Source of the DNA: JAJDTT01 sp965116695
Lineage (GTDB): Bacteria; Acidobacteriota; UBA6911; RPQK01; JAJDTT01
Direction of reading: 5' to 3'
Assembly: GCA_965116695.1 (NCBI GenBank)
Contig: OZ220706.1
Span: 1,550,001-1,614,000 of the forward strand
Length of the DNA stretch: 64,000 bases
The stretch's first letter is position 1, and every line of letters begins with the position of its first letter. A program made the position numbers and the translations under genes. The notes below the pieces were generated by a model that was given only the letters and a program-made list of their open reading frames with translations, did no database searches and was not told the DNA's origin. Positions 27,663-37,548 of the stretch are shown in pieces.

Positions 27663-29105
27663 CTACTCCGGCTCCGCGGGCCGGATCTGCTTGGACAGGC
27701 CGGAGGCGACCTTCTGCGCTTCCGACACCTGATCGTCGGACATTTTGGGGCTGAGCCAGTTCTTGGTCCGGACCGCGTTCTCGTTGCCGTTCTGCGAGGC
27801 CAGGATAATCCAGGCGTAGGCCTGAACCTCGTCCTTCGGCACCCCCCAACCGTTGGCGTACATGACACCCAGGTTGTTCTGGGCCCGGGCCTCCCCCTGC
27901 CGTGCGGCTTTCCGGTACCAGGTCACGGCTTCGCGGTCATCCTCCGGCACGCCCCAGCCATTGGCGTACCTGAAACCAAGGTTGTATTGAGCACTGGCGT
28001 CTCCCCGCTCGGCGGCCCGCCGAAACCACTTGAGGGCCTCGCCGGCGTCCGCCTGCACACCCCGGCCATCGGCGTACATGTCGCCCAGACTGAATTGAGC
28101 GCCGGCTTCTCCCTGCTCGGCGGCCTTCCGATACCACCTCGCGGCTTCGCCCACATCCTGGGGCACTCCCCGGCCCGAGGCGTACATGTCACCCAAGTTG
28201 TACTGGGCGCCGGCATCTCCCTGCTCGGCGGCCTTCCGATACCACTTCACGGCTTCCTGGTCGTCCTTCGATACGCCGCGGCCGCTGGCGTACAGGACGC
28301 CGAGGTTGTTCTGAGCGCGAGCCTGGCCCTTCTCGGCGGAACTCCGATACCACTTGACCGCCTCCGCGACATCCTCCGGCACGCCCCGGCCTTCCGAGTA
28401 CATGTCGCCCAGGAACAATTGCGCGCGGGCGTGTCCCTGCTCGGCGGCCATCTGGTACCACTTCGCGGCTTCCCCGGCATCCTCCGGCACGTCCCAACCG
28501 TTGGCGTACCGGAACCCCAGGTTGTATTGGGCCCGGGCGTCTCCCTGCTCCGCCGCCTTCAGATACCACTTCACCGCCTCGCCCGGGTCCTTCGCCACGC
28601 CCCGGCCGATGACGTACATGACGCCCAGGTTGTATTGCGCCCGGCCATGGCCCTGCTCGGCCGCTCTCCGATACCACTTCGCGGCCTCACCGGCGTCCTT
28701 CACCACACCCCGGCCGTTGGCATACCTGACTCCGATGTTGTACTGGGCTCGGGCGTCTCCCTGCTCCGCCGCCTTCAGGTACCATTTCGCGGCCTCGGCC
28801 GCATCCCTCGGCACGCCCCGGCCCGCGACGTACATGACGCCGAGATTGTATTGGGCCAGAGCGTCTCCTTGTTCGGCCGCTCTCCGATACCATTTCGCGG
28901 CCTCCTCCGGGTCCCTCGGCACGCCTCGGCCCGTGGCGTATCTGAAGCCCAGGTTGAACTGAGCGCCGACGTCTCCCTCTTCGGCGGCCTGGCGCAGCTC
29001 CTCCAGGTCCTGAGCGCCGGCGGGTCCCAGTTGAAATAGGGTCAGAACGGCGAGGGTGACGAACCGGAGTGCAACTTGGCGCGGGCGGTGACTACGCTGC
29101 GTCAT
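27663..29105 (-). CDS. exported Sel1-repeat (SLR) protein
   Basis: Protein of 480 residues with a signal peptide (MTQRSHRPRQVALRF..., cleavage likely after AGA before QDLEEL). Eleven consecutive Sel1-like repeats follow, of 36 residues each except the first and last. The repeat pattern is A-Q-Y-N-L-G-x-x-Y-A-x-G-R-G-V-P-x-D-x-x-E-A-x-K-W-Y-R. Sel1 repeats form TPR-like alpha solenoids and mediate protein contacts, so this is probably a periplasmic scaffold or inhibitor-type protein. DNA repeats of 108 bases show it grew by internal duplication. A much longer in-frame extension upstream covers thiC in antisense and is not real. The ATG lacks a strong ribosome site. Confidence 0.85.
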   Translation of the reverse strand: MTQRSHRPRQVALRFVTLAVLTLFQLGPAGAQDLEELRQAAEEGDVGAQFNLGFRYATGRGVPRDPEEAAKWYRRAAEQGDALAQYNLGVMYVAGRGVPRDAAEAAKWYLKAAEQGDARAQYNIGVRYANGRGVVKDAGEAAKWYRRAAEQGHGRAQYNLGVMYVIGRGVAKDPGEAVKWYLKAAEQGDARAQYNLGFRYANGWDVPEDAGEAAKWYQMAAEQGHARAQLFLGDMYSEGRGVPEDVAEAVKWYRSSAEKGQARAQNNLGVLYASGRGVSKDDQEAVKWYRKAAEQGDAGAQYNLGDMYASGRGVPQDVGEAARWYRKAAEQGEAGAQFSLGDMYADGRGVQADAGEALKWFRRAAERGDASAQYNLGFRYANGWGVPEDDREAVTWYRKAARQGEARAQNNLGVMYANGWGVPKDEVQAYAWIILASQNGNENAVRTKNWLSPKMSDDQVSEAQKVASGLSKQIRPAEPE

Positions 29106-29321
29106 CGTCGGCTTCAAATATACCGAAATCGAACGCCATTGTCCGGGGGCCTCAAGCCCCTGGTCACGAAAATATTCACAATTTATGGGGCGGTCACAAA
29201 TGAGCGGAGAAGACGAAACGAATCTGAACGACAGGTCTCTCCAGATCCGTGCAGCGGACTTCATCCTCATGCAGAGGCCTGATATATCGGGGGTTATGCC
29301 GTTGACGCCCTCGGCGGTCTC

Positions 29322-29350
29322 TTGAAAGCATACCGGCGCTCCGATAACAT
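29322..29350 (+). promoter_or_regulatory. candidate sigma-70 promoter for thiC
   Basis: TTGAAA (29322-29327) and TAACAT (29345-29350) are separated by 17 bases. They sit about 38 bases before the TPP aptamer, so a transcript starting near 29357 would carry the whole riboswitch. Confidence 0.5.
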
Positions 29351-29386
29351 GACGGTCGAGTCCCGGCTTGCGGGCCCGAAACCAAC

Positions 29387-29473
29387 TTTGGGGGAGCTGA
29401 AGCCCGGCTGAGAGGATGGAGGAGATCCATCGACCCCATGAACCTGTTCGGATAATGCCGGCGTAGGGAATGT
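29387..29473 (+). ncRNA. TPP (thi-box) riboswitch
   Basis: The conserved thi-box parts occur in order. GGGGAGC opens the P1/P2 region at about 29391, GGCTGAGAGGA is at about 29406, GACCC is at about 29432, GAACCTG is at about 29440, and the TCGGATAATGCCGGCGTAGG closing block runs to about 29467. Binding of thiamine pyrophosphate would reduce thiC expression. The stretch from 29474 to the start codon at 29538 is GC-rich with complementary GGG and CCC blocks. It contains the ribosome site GAGGA, so translational or terminator control are both possible. Confidence 0.95.
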
Positions 29474-29537
29474 CTTTCCTCCCAATCCATTCTCCCCGGG
29501 ACCTTCCCGCCGACGGCGTTGGAACGAGGATTCTTTC

Positions 29538-31421
<1,884 letters not shown>

Positions 31422-31509
31422 CCGCCGCGCTACGGGAAGGAGTGGCCACTCGAGGGCATCGGGCCGGCCGCTTCCGGCAGAACGGCTCCCTCTCCAGGCT
31501 GGTTCGAAC

Positions 31510-33159
31510 GTGACCCGAGTCCGGGCGTTGAATCTGGTGCTTCTGGCAACCGGGTCCCTCCTGGCCATTTCCCTTTGCATCGCCGGCCTCACCGACGATC
31601 TCGGCGAGGGGGGCGTTTCCAGCATCAGCGAATCCGATCTGAGATCGACGGTCGCGTTTCTGGCCTCGGAGGAACTCCAGGGGCGCCGCCCCGGAACTCC
31701 GTTCGGCCGGATCACGTCGCGGTACCTCGCCCACCGTTTCCAACTGTTGGGTCTGGAACCGGCCGGAGACGGGGATTCATACTTCCAGCACTTCAGGCTG
31801 GTCCGGATGGAGTTGGGCGAGCGCAACTCCCTGGAGATCCGGTTGCCGGACGGAGCGTCCCCCAGAAAGCCCGAGTTGTTTTCCGAGTTCTGCCCGGCCC
31901 CCCTGTCGGCCCAGGGTCCGTCCCGCGGCCCGGTGGTCTTCGCCGGCTACGGCATCGTGGCGCCCGAGTTGGGATATGACGACTTTGACGGTCTCGACGT
32001 CAGGGACAAGGTCGTCATGGTGGTGCGTCACGAGCCCGGTGAGAAGGATCCGGACAGTCCCTTCCGAGGAGTCGTCGCCACCGAGCACAGCTTGACGCGC
32101 GAAAAGATTCTCAGGGCTCAGGAACGGGGGGCTGCCGGCGTTCTCGTGGCGCCGCACGTGCTCCGACACACCCAGCGGAGAGGGCTCCAGCGATTGGCCC
32201 GGTTTTTCTGGCCCGAGAAGGGTCTCACCCGCCGGCGTTACCTGGAGATCTGGGCCGAAGCCGTCACCATCCCCGTGCATTACGTCTCCGCCGAGTTGGC
32301 GGATTCCATGCTGGAAATGCAGGGAACGACCCTGAAGGAAATCCAGCAGAGGATCGATCAGGACTATCGGCCTCGGAGCCTGATCCTGGAGGGCGTGGAA
32401 GCGCGCCTGGAATCGGAAACGGTCCTTCATACGACGGAGGTTCGCAACGTCCTGGCCACTCTTCCTGGAGTCGATCCCCAGCTCAACCGGGAGGTGGTGG
32501 TGGTGGGCGCGCATTTTGACCATATTGGCGCCGACGAGGGTGAGGTCTATTACGGCGCCGACGACAATGCCAGCGGCACGGCGGGTCTTCTGGAAGTGGC
32601 GGAAGCCTTCGCCCGGAACCCGCAATGGCCCCGGCGCTCCGTACTCTTCGCCGGTTGGGACGCGGAAGAATCAGGCTTGCTGGGCTCCTACTACTATGTG
32701 GCGCGGCCCACCTATCCCCTGGAACGGACCGTTGCCATGTTCCAAATGGACATGATCGGCCGTGACCAGGAGGTCCCCGACTCCCAGGACCGCCGATTTC
32801 TGGGCCTGGAGCAGCAAAGCGCGGAACAGAACCGGAACTCCGTGAACGTCCTGGGCTACAGCCGAAGCAGCGATCTGCAGGACCGGGTCCGGCAAGCCAA
32901 CCACCGGGTCGGGCTGGAGCTGCGATTCCGCTACGACGACCACCCCATGAACCTGATTCGGCGCAGCGATCACTGGCCCTTCCTGGCTCACGGGGTGCCG
33001 GTGGCCTTGTTCCACACCGGGCTCCACCCGGACTACCACCGGACTTCGGACACAGTCGACAAACTCAATTTCGCCAAGATGGAGAAGGTGACGCGACTCG
33101 TGTACCTCACGGCCCGGAGCACGGCCGTCGAAATCTCGAAACCTCGATTGATCCCGTAG
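31510..33159 (+). CDS. exported M28-family aminopeptidase with PA domain
   Basis: Zinc peptidase of 549 residues. An N-terminal hydrophobic segment (LNLVLLATGSLLAISLCIAG) should act as signal peptide. A PA-type insert near residues 140-230 (VFAGYGIVAPELGYDDFDG) precedes the M28 catalytic domain. The metal and catalytic residues are visible in VVVGAHFDHIG, YYGADDNASGTAG, FAGWDAEESGLLGS, MFQMDMIGRD and GLHPDYHRTSDTVD. It probably removes N-terminal residues from peptides in the periplasm. The GTG at 31510 places the signal segment at the N-terminus. It follows thiC by 88 bases but is not expected to be functionally linked. Confidence 0.9.
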   Translation: MTRVRALNLVLLATGSLLAISLCIAGLTDDLGEGGVSSISESDLRSTVAFLASEELQGRRPGTPFGRITSRYLAHRFQLLGLEPAGDGDSYFQHFRLVRMELGERNSLEIRLPDGASPRKPELFSEFCPAPLSAQGPSRGPVVFAGYGIVAPELGYDDFDGLDVRDKVVMVVRHEPGEKDPDSPFRGVVATEHSLTREKILRAQERGAAGVLVAPHVLRHTQRRGLQRLARFFWPEKGLTRRRYLEIWAEAVTIPVHYVSAELADSMLEMQGTTLKEIQQRIDQDYRPRSLILEGVEARLESETVLHTTEVRNVLATLPGVDPQLNREVVVVGAHFDHIGADEGEVYYGADDNASGTAGLLEVAEAFARNPQWPRRSVLFAGWDAEESGLLGSYYYVARPTYPLERTVAMFQMDMIGRDQEVPDSQDRRFLGLEQQSAEQNRNSVNVLGYSRSSDLQDRVRQANHRVGLELRFRYDDHPMNLIRRSDHWPFLAHGVPVALFHTGLHPDYHRTSDTVDKLNFAKMEKVTRLVYLTARSTAVEISKPRLIP

Positions 33160-33161
33160 GG

Positions 33162-33179
33162 GGCGCCTCGGACGGCGCC
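33162..33179. terminator. possible hairpin between convergent genes
   Basis: GGCGCC, a six-base loop and a second GGCGCC form a perfect stem in the 59-base gap between the convergent M28 peptidase and tpx genes. No T-run follows, so the role is uncertain. Confidence 0.3.
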
Positions 33180-33218
33180 GCTGCGGAGTTCCGGAAACCC
33201 GCTCGCAGTTCGGTCCGC

Positions 33219-33734
33219 TTAGCCGGCGCCGGCGATGGCTTCCAGTGCCGCGTCGTAGTCCGGCTGCTCGGTCACCTCTCCCACATATTCGACGTGGCGG
33301 AGCACGCCGCCGGCGTCAACCACGAACAGGGCGCGGCTGGCCAAGCGCAACTCCTTGATCAAGGTCCCGTAGTTCTGCGTGAACGACGCCTCGCGATGAT
33401 CGGAAAGCATGGAAAGGTTCTTGACGCCGGCGGCGGCACACCAGCGGCTCTGGGCAAAGGGAAGATCCATGCTGATCGTGTAGATCTTCACGCCCGGCAG
33501 TTTCGCGGCTTCCTCGTTGAAGCGCCTGGTTTGCATGTCACAGACGGGAGTATCCAGCGAGGGGACCACGCTGAATACGCGCACGGAATCCCCGGTGTCG
33601 GCCAGCGTGACCGGGGTCAGGTCGGTAGAGAGGGCCTGGAAATCGGGAGCTGGGCTTCCCGCTTCAAGTTCAGGACCCACCAGGGTGAAGGGATTGCCTT
33701 TGAGCGTCACTGCATTGGATCTTTCAACCGTCAT
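33219..33734 (-). CDS. tpx: thiol peroxidase Tpx
   Basis: Peroxiredoxin of the Tpx class, 171 residues, that reduces hydroperoxides using thioredoxin. The peroxidatic Cys65 is in PSLDTPVCDMQ and the resolving Cys99 in QSRWCAAAG, the normal Tpx arrangement. The N-terminus (TLKGNPFTLVGPELEAGSPAP) is family-typical. A strong AAGGAGG five bases before the ATG at 33734 fixes the start. An in-frame upstream extension encodes a hydrophobic leader ending in a Cys, but it is not supported by a ribosome site. The enzyme is expected in the cytoplasm. Confidence 0.96.
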   Translation of the reverse strand: MTVERSNAVTLKGNPFTLVGPELEAGSPAPDFQALSTDLTPVTLADTGDSVRVFSVVPSLDTPVCDMQTRRFNEEAAKLPGVKIYTISMDLPFAQSRWCAAAGVKNLSMLSDHREASFTQNYGTLIKELRLASRALFVVDAGGVLRHVEYVGEVTEQPDYDAALEAIAGAG

Positions 33735-34077
33735 ATTCGCCTCCTTGGTGGAGGGGCATTCTAACACGCCGGTGAGAACCAAGCCGAGAAGTGGGAGCAA
33801 GGGAGGAAGCCACCTGGAGAACGCGCCCTTCTCGCCCCCGCGCTTTCATTTCTTGGGTCCCCGCCCGCCTCGTCACCCCCGGTCGGTAGAATCCGGTCGC
33901 AAGCGGTGGTCGCCTGACCGGAATCAAGGTCTGACCGTCTTAAGGGATTGAGGGGAAACCGCCGGGACCATTGCTCCGGTCCGGATCGAGTTTTTGAAAT
34001 AACGAAACTTTTTAGCTCGAAATTGCATCAAATAAGATATCAGAATAGGTTTCGCCCACGGGCGGCTTGGATAGGAA
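33735..34077. other. 343-base gap, AT-rich upstream of a small gene
   Basis: Between divergent tpx and the small gene at 34078. The first 250 bases are GC-rich without a convincing ORF or repeat. Bases 33990-34055 are markedly AT-rich for this window (runs such as TTTTTG and CTTTTTAG), which suggests promoter DNA, but I could not fit a good -35/-10 pair. Confidence 0.4.
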
Positions 34078-34428
34078 GTGGCGTTAGCAATGAAGACTTC
34101 GGTAATCGAAAGCGAGGGTCTGTACCCCAAGACCAGAAAGCCGGATGCCTCCCTCAGGAATCTCGCTCTGGGAATTCTGCTGCAGGCGTTTCGAGATATC
34201 GTAGCGCCCAAGAAGTCTGCCAGCAAAGAATGGGAGCTCTGGCGCCAGGATGCCCTGGATTGGTTCTCGTCGGAAGAGAAAGATCCGGGAAGCTTCTGCT
34301 GGGTCTGCGACGTGCTGACCTTGAACCCCAAGGAACTGCGGGAGTGGCTCGACCTGTACAACAGTTGCGACCTGGAGCAGCAGCGGGAAATGGCGCGAAA
34401 GTTGACCCGCTTTCAGATCCGCCACTAA
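34078..34428 (+). CDS. small unknown protein (WC..CD/LNP motif)
   Basis: Unrecognised soluble protein of 116 residues (112 if the ATG at 34090 is used; GTG at 34078 is the longer choice and neither has well-spaced ribosome signals). It is charged and helical. The segment DALDWFSSEEKDPGSFCWVC is followed by DVLTLNPKELREWL. This resembles short bacterial and phage proteins with an FSF..vCe.LgLdp..lR pattern, of unknown function; that likeness is from memory. Two cysteines (C-X2-C) might bind metal. Its AT-rich upstream region differs from the rest of the window. No functional link to the ATPase gene downstream is evident. Confidence 0.6.
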   Translation: MALAMKTSVIESEGLYPKTRKPDASLRNLALGILLQAFRDIVAPKKSASKEWELWRQDALDWFSSEEKDPGSFCWVCDVLTLNPKELREWLDLYNSCDLEQQREMARKLTRFQIRH

Positions 34429-34541
34429 TTTGCGCCGAGCACCGGACCGGAGCCTGCCGGACGCATGTGACCGCGAAGCGGCGCCGTTCGCTCCTGTGCG
34501 GATCCCGTCGAACACCGTGACCGTCTTGGCCCGGGGCTGAC

Positions 34542-35447
34542 ATGTTCAACAGCCCCCTACTTGTACTTCTCTGCATCCTTCTTGCTCTGCCTCTGGCTTT
34601 GCTGATACTGGCGGTCAGACGGCGCCGGTGGGCACGGACCGCTTCCGCCGGCGCCGTCTCGAATCCGTCCTTGCCGGCGCGGCAGGAGTCCTCCCTCCCC
34701 CTCATCGAGCTGAACGACGTCCACAAATCCTTTGGCTCCCAGAAAGTCCTGAACCGGGTGAGCTTGAAGATCCAACGCGCCGAAACCCTGGGGATCCTGG
34801 GGATGAGCGGGGGCGGCAAGAGTGTCCTGCTCCAGCTCATCGTCGGACTGCTCTGGCCGGACCAGGGCGAGATTCGTTTCGAGGGCCGGAGCCTGGAGGA
34901 GATGAGTGAGAGTGACCTGCTGGACGTTCGCAGACGCGTCTCCTACGTCTTCCAGAGCGGCGCCGTCTTCGATTTTCTCAGCGTGGGCGAGAACATCGCC
35001 TATCCCTTGCGGGAACGGGGCGTGGCCGACGAGGAGCAGATCGACAGGCGGGTCGAAGAGTTGTTGGACGCCGTGGAGCTGGAAGGGATGGGAGACCAGG
35101 AATACGACGAGTTGAGCTTGGGCTCCAAGAAGCAGGTGGCGATCGCTCGCGCCATCGCCACCAATCCGGAGGCGATCCTCTACGATGAGCCCACCACCGG
35201 GGTGGACCCCATGATCGGCAAGACGCTGTCCCGCCTGATCCGCAAGCTGAACCGCCAGAACAACCTCACCTCGGTGGTGGTCACCCACGACCTGAAGTGC
35301 CTGGCCACGGTGTCCGACCGGATCATCCTGCTCAAGGACGGGCGAATTCATTTCGAAGGAGATCTGGAGGCGCTTTACTCCTCTCCCGACCCCTTCGTCC
35401 AGGCGTTCATCACGGGCCGGCATCCGGACGGGAGGATTGCGACCTGA
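34542..35447 (+). CDS. MlaF-like ABC ATPase with N-terminal membrane anchor
   Basis: ABC-type ATPase of 301 residues. The core resembles MlaF/Ttg2A, the ATPase of lipid-transporting Mla systems: Walker A GMSGGGKS (87-94), FQSGAVFDFLSVGENIAYPL as Q-loop and helical domain, and YDEPTTGVDPM as Walker B/D-loop. The signature motif reads LSLGSKKQ instead of the usual LSGG-x-K/Q. Uniquely for this family, the first ~25 residues are hydrophobic (LLVLLCILLALPLALLILAV) followed by RRRR, predicting a membrane anchor with the ATPase inside. No MlaE permease or MlaD (MCE) gene is adjacent. It overlaps the end of hisF by 38 bases on the opposite strand. The start has no good ribosome site. Confidence 0.8.
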   Translation: MFNSPLLVLLCILLALPLALLILAVRRRRWARTASAGAVSNPSLPARQESSLPLIELNDVHKSFGSQKVLNRVSLKIQRAETLGILGMSGGGKSVLLQLIVGLLWPDQGEIRFEGRSLEEMSESDLLDVRRRVSYVFQSGAVFDFLSVGENIAYPLRERGVADEEQIDRRVEELLDAVELEGMGDQEYDELSLGSKKQVAIARAIATNPEAILYDEPTTGVDPMIGKTLSRLIRKLNRQNNLTSVVVTHDLKCLATVSDRIILLKDGRIHFEGDLEALYSSPDPFVQAFITGRHPDGRIAT

Positions 35448-36225
35448 GTCGATTGCCGGCGGCCCGCGGAACCGGACGAACCGGAATTCCGCGTTCCGCC
35501 AGGAACTCCTTTACGGCGGCGATGGAATACTGATCGTAGTGGAAAATGCTGGCCGCAAGGATGGCGTCGGCCCGGCCGATCCGGACCCCCTCCAGGAGAT
35601 GTTGCGGAGAACCGGCTCCGCCCGAGGCAATGACCGGTATCCGGACCAGTGAATCGACCTTCTGCAACAACTCCAGGTCGTAGCCGGACTGGGTCCCGTC
35701 ACGATCCATGGAGGTGAGGAGAATCTCGCCGGCTCCCAGCTCGGCGCCCCGCCGGATCCACTCCAGGCCGTCCCAATCGGTCTCGTAGCGTCCGCCCCCG
35801 ATGTAGACCTTCCACGACTTGCCGTGCCGTTTCACGTCCACCGCCAGCACGATGCATTGGGCGCCGAAGGCCCGGGAGGACTCCCGGATCAGCTCCGGCC
35901 GCTTGACCGCCGCGCTGTTCATGGACACCTTGTCGGCCCCCGCCCGGAGCAGTTCCCGGATTCTCGCCAGCGAGGTGATTCCTCCTCCGACGGTAAAGGG
36001 AATGAAGATGGAGTCGGCGACTCGCCGGACCCAGCGCAGGGTCGTCTTCCGCTCCTCGACGGTAGCGGTGATGTCCAGGAACACCAACTCGTCCGCCCCC
36101 TCGCGGTAATACCGCCGGCCCAGCTCCACCGGATCCCCGGCGTCCCGCAGGTCCACGAAATGGATGCCCTTGACCACGCGCCCGCCGGCGACGTCGAGAC
36201 AGGGAATGATGCGCTTAGCCAACAC
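35410..36225 (-). CDS. hisF: imidazole glycerol phosphate synthase cyclase subunit HisF
   Basis: HisF (271 residues) forms IGP and AICAR from PRFAR using ammonia from HisH. Signatures are KRIIPCLDVAGGRVVKG at the N-terminus with the catalytic Asp, VGGGI, LAVDVKRHGKSWKVYIGGG, and LLTSMDRDGTQSGYD with the second catalytic Asp, then IASGGAGS. The GTG at 36225 overlaps the end of hisA by 11 bases and has GGAGGAG upstream. The protein is about 15 residues longer than usual, with a basic, poorly conserved tail (RAAGNRLRSQSSRPDAGP) that runs 38 bases into the convergent ATPase gene. It is last in the his operon. Confidence 0.95.
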   Translation of the reverse strand: MLAKRIIPCLDVAGGRVVKGIHFVDLRDAGDPVELGRRYYREGADELVFLDITATVEERKTTLRWVRRVADSIFIPFTVGGGITSLARIRELLRAGADKVSMNSAAVKRPELIRESSRAFGAQCIVLAVDVKRHGKSWKVYIGGGRYETDWDGLEWIRRGAELGAGEILLTSMDRDGTQSGYDLELLQKVDSLVRIPVIASGGAGSPQHLLEGVRIGRADAILAASIFHYDQYSIAAVKEFLAERGIPVRPVPRAAGNRLRSQSSRPDAGP

Positions 36226-36934
36226 GAGCCATCTCCTCCAATGAGATCTTCCCCTCGTAGAACGCCCGGCCGATGATGGCTCCGCCCACACCCATTTCGT
36301 CAAGCCTGGACAGGTGCCCGGGTGTCGTGACGCCGCCGGCCGCCACCAGCAGTACATGACCCGGCAGCAGTCTCAAGATTGTCCTGCACGCCGCGTACCC
36401 GGGGCGTTTGAGCATCCCGTCCTGTTCCACGTCGGTGCAGATGATCTGTCCGATGCCCCAGTCCAGGACTCTCCGGAGCACGGCCTCCAACGGCTGGCCG
36501 CTCTCTCGCTCCCAACCCTGCGCCTGGAGGCGGCCGCGGCGCAGGTCGACACTCACGATGAAGGGAGAGGGTCCCCACTTGGAGATCCACCCGTCCACCC
36601 TTTCCGGGGTCTCCAGGACCGACGTGCCGAGGATCAGGTGGCCGGCGCCCCAGTCCAGGAGCTGGGAGACATCCGCTTCCCCACGAATGCCGCCGCCGAT
36701 CTGGACGGTGGCCCGCACTCGGGAGAGAATCCTGCGGATCGAATCCCGGTTGCGGCCTTCCCCAAAGCGGGCGCCTTCCAGGTCCACCACGTGAATCCGC
36801 GTCAGACCCGCCTCCTGGAACTCCAGGGCCTGCTCCACCGGGTCACCCGAGTAGACCTTCTGGCGGTGGAATTCGCCTCGAACCAGGCGCACGCATTTTC
36901 CATCCACGAGATCGATGGCCGGGATCACGAGCAT
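36215..36934 (-). CDS. hisA: phosphoribosylformimino-AICAR isomerase HisA
   Basis: HisA (239 residues) isomerises ProFAR to PRFAR in histidine synthesis. The N-terminus MLVIPAIDLVDGKCVRLVRG holds the catalytic Asp8, and IGGGIR (~80), GTSVLETPE, and CTDVEQDGMLKRPGY with the second Asp are present. ATG at 36934 lies inside the end of hisH (10-base overlap), and its own end overlaps hisF, so translation is probably coupled through hisH-hisA-hisF. Length and motifs are ordinary. A dual HisA/TrpF (PriA) role is not indicated but was not excluded. Confidence 0.95.
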   Translation of the reverse strand: MLVIPAIDLVDGKCVRLVRGEFHRQKVYSGDPVEQALEFQEAGLTRIHVVDLEGARFGEGRNRDSIRRILSRVRATVQIGGGIRGEADVSQLLDWGAGHLILGTSVLETPERVDGWISKWGPSPFIVSVDLRRGRLQAQGWERESGQPLEAVLRRVLDWGIGQIICTDVEQDGMLKRPGYAACRTILRLLPGHVLLVAAGGVTTPGHLSRLDEMGVGGAIIGRAFYEGKISLEEMARVG

Positions 36935-37548
36935 GGCTGATCCGCCGTGACGAAGTTCTTGAGCACCCGGAGCCCCGGCTCGCCGGATCGCTCCGGATGA
37001 AACTGGACGCCCCAGAAATTCTTCCGGGACACCATGGAGGCGAAGGAACCGGAATAGTCGGTGACCGCCACCGTCTCGGCCGAACCGGAGGGAGCGTAGT
37101 AACTGTGCACGAAATAGAAGTAGGAACCGTCAGGGATGCCGTCGAGCAACCTGCCGGCTCCCGCCTCGGCCGGCAACGAACCGCTACGCCGGATCTGGTT
37201 CCACCCAATATGAGGCACCTTGACCCTGGAATCGTCGAAGCTCCGCACCCGGCCGCCCATGACACCCAGGCAGGGGGTGTCCTCCTCGTCGGAAACGTCG
37301 AACAGGATCTGCAGACCCAGGCAGATCCCCAGGAACGGAACCTGGAGCCGTTGAATGACCGGGACCAGTCCCTGCTCCCGCAAGGAATCCATGGCGGCCC
37401 GCGCCGAGCCCACGCCGGGAAGGATCACCCTGGAAGCCCTTGCGACCCGCTCGGGATCCCCGGAAAAGACAAAGTCCACGCCCAGATAGGCCAGGGCGTT
37501 GCCCACGTTGTAGAGATTTCCAGCCTCGTAATCCACGACGACGATCAT
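36925..37548 (-). CDS. hisH: imidazole glycerol phosphate synthase glutamine amidotransferase HisH
   Basis: HisH (207 residues) hydrolyses glutamine to feed ammonia to HisF. The nucleophile is in FLGICLGLQ (~80), and the His and Glu of the triad in VQFHPERSG near the C-terminus. ATG at 37548 overlaps the hisB stop as ATGA, so it is coupled to hisB. MIVVVDYEAGNLYNVGNAL is a typical HisH N-terminus. It overlaps hisA by 10 bases. Ordinary family length. Confidence 0.95.
   Translation of the reverse strand: MIVVVDYEAGNLYNVGNALAYLGVDFVFSGDPERVARASRVILPGVGSARAAMDSLREQGLVPVIQRLQVPFLGICLGLQILFDVSDEEDTPCLGVMGGRVRSFDDSRVKVPHIGWNQIRRSGSLPAEAGAGRLLDGIPDGSYFYFVHSYYAPSGSAETVAVTDYSGSFASMVSRKNFWGVQFHPERSGEPGLRVLKNFVTADQPCS

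Noticed and set aside
27900..29000. 108-base direct repeats as a mobile or CRISPR-like element
   Set aside because: They coincide with Sel1 protein repeats in frame and encode a solenoid protein.
29090..29200. Promoter for the Sel1 gene (TATATT close to the start codon)
   Set aside because: No -35 at a plausible distance was found, so I did not list it.
33735..33800. Tpx with an N-terminal lipoprotein leader (hydrophobic stretch ending VLEC)
   Set aside because: AAGGAGG is ideally placed for the ATG at 33734, and that start matches the usual Tpx N-terminus. The extension would need a TTG start without a ribosome site.
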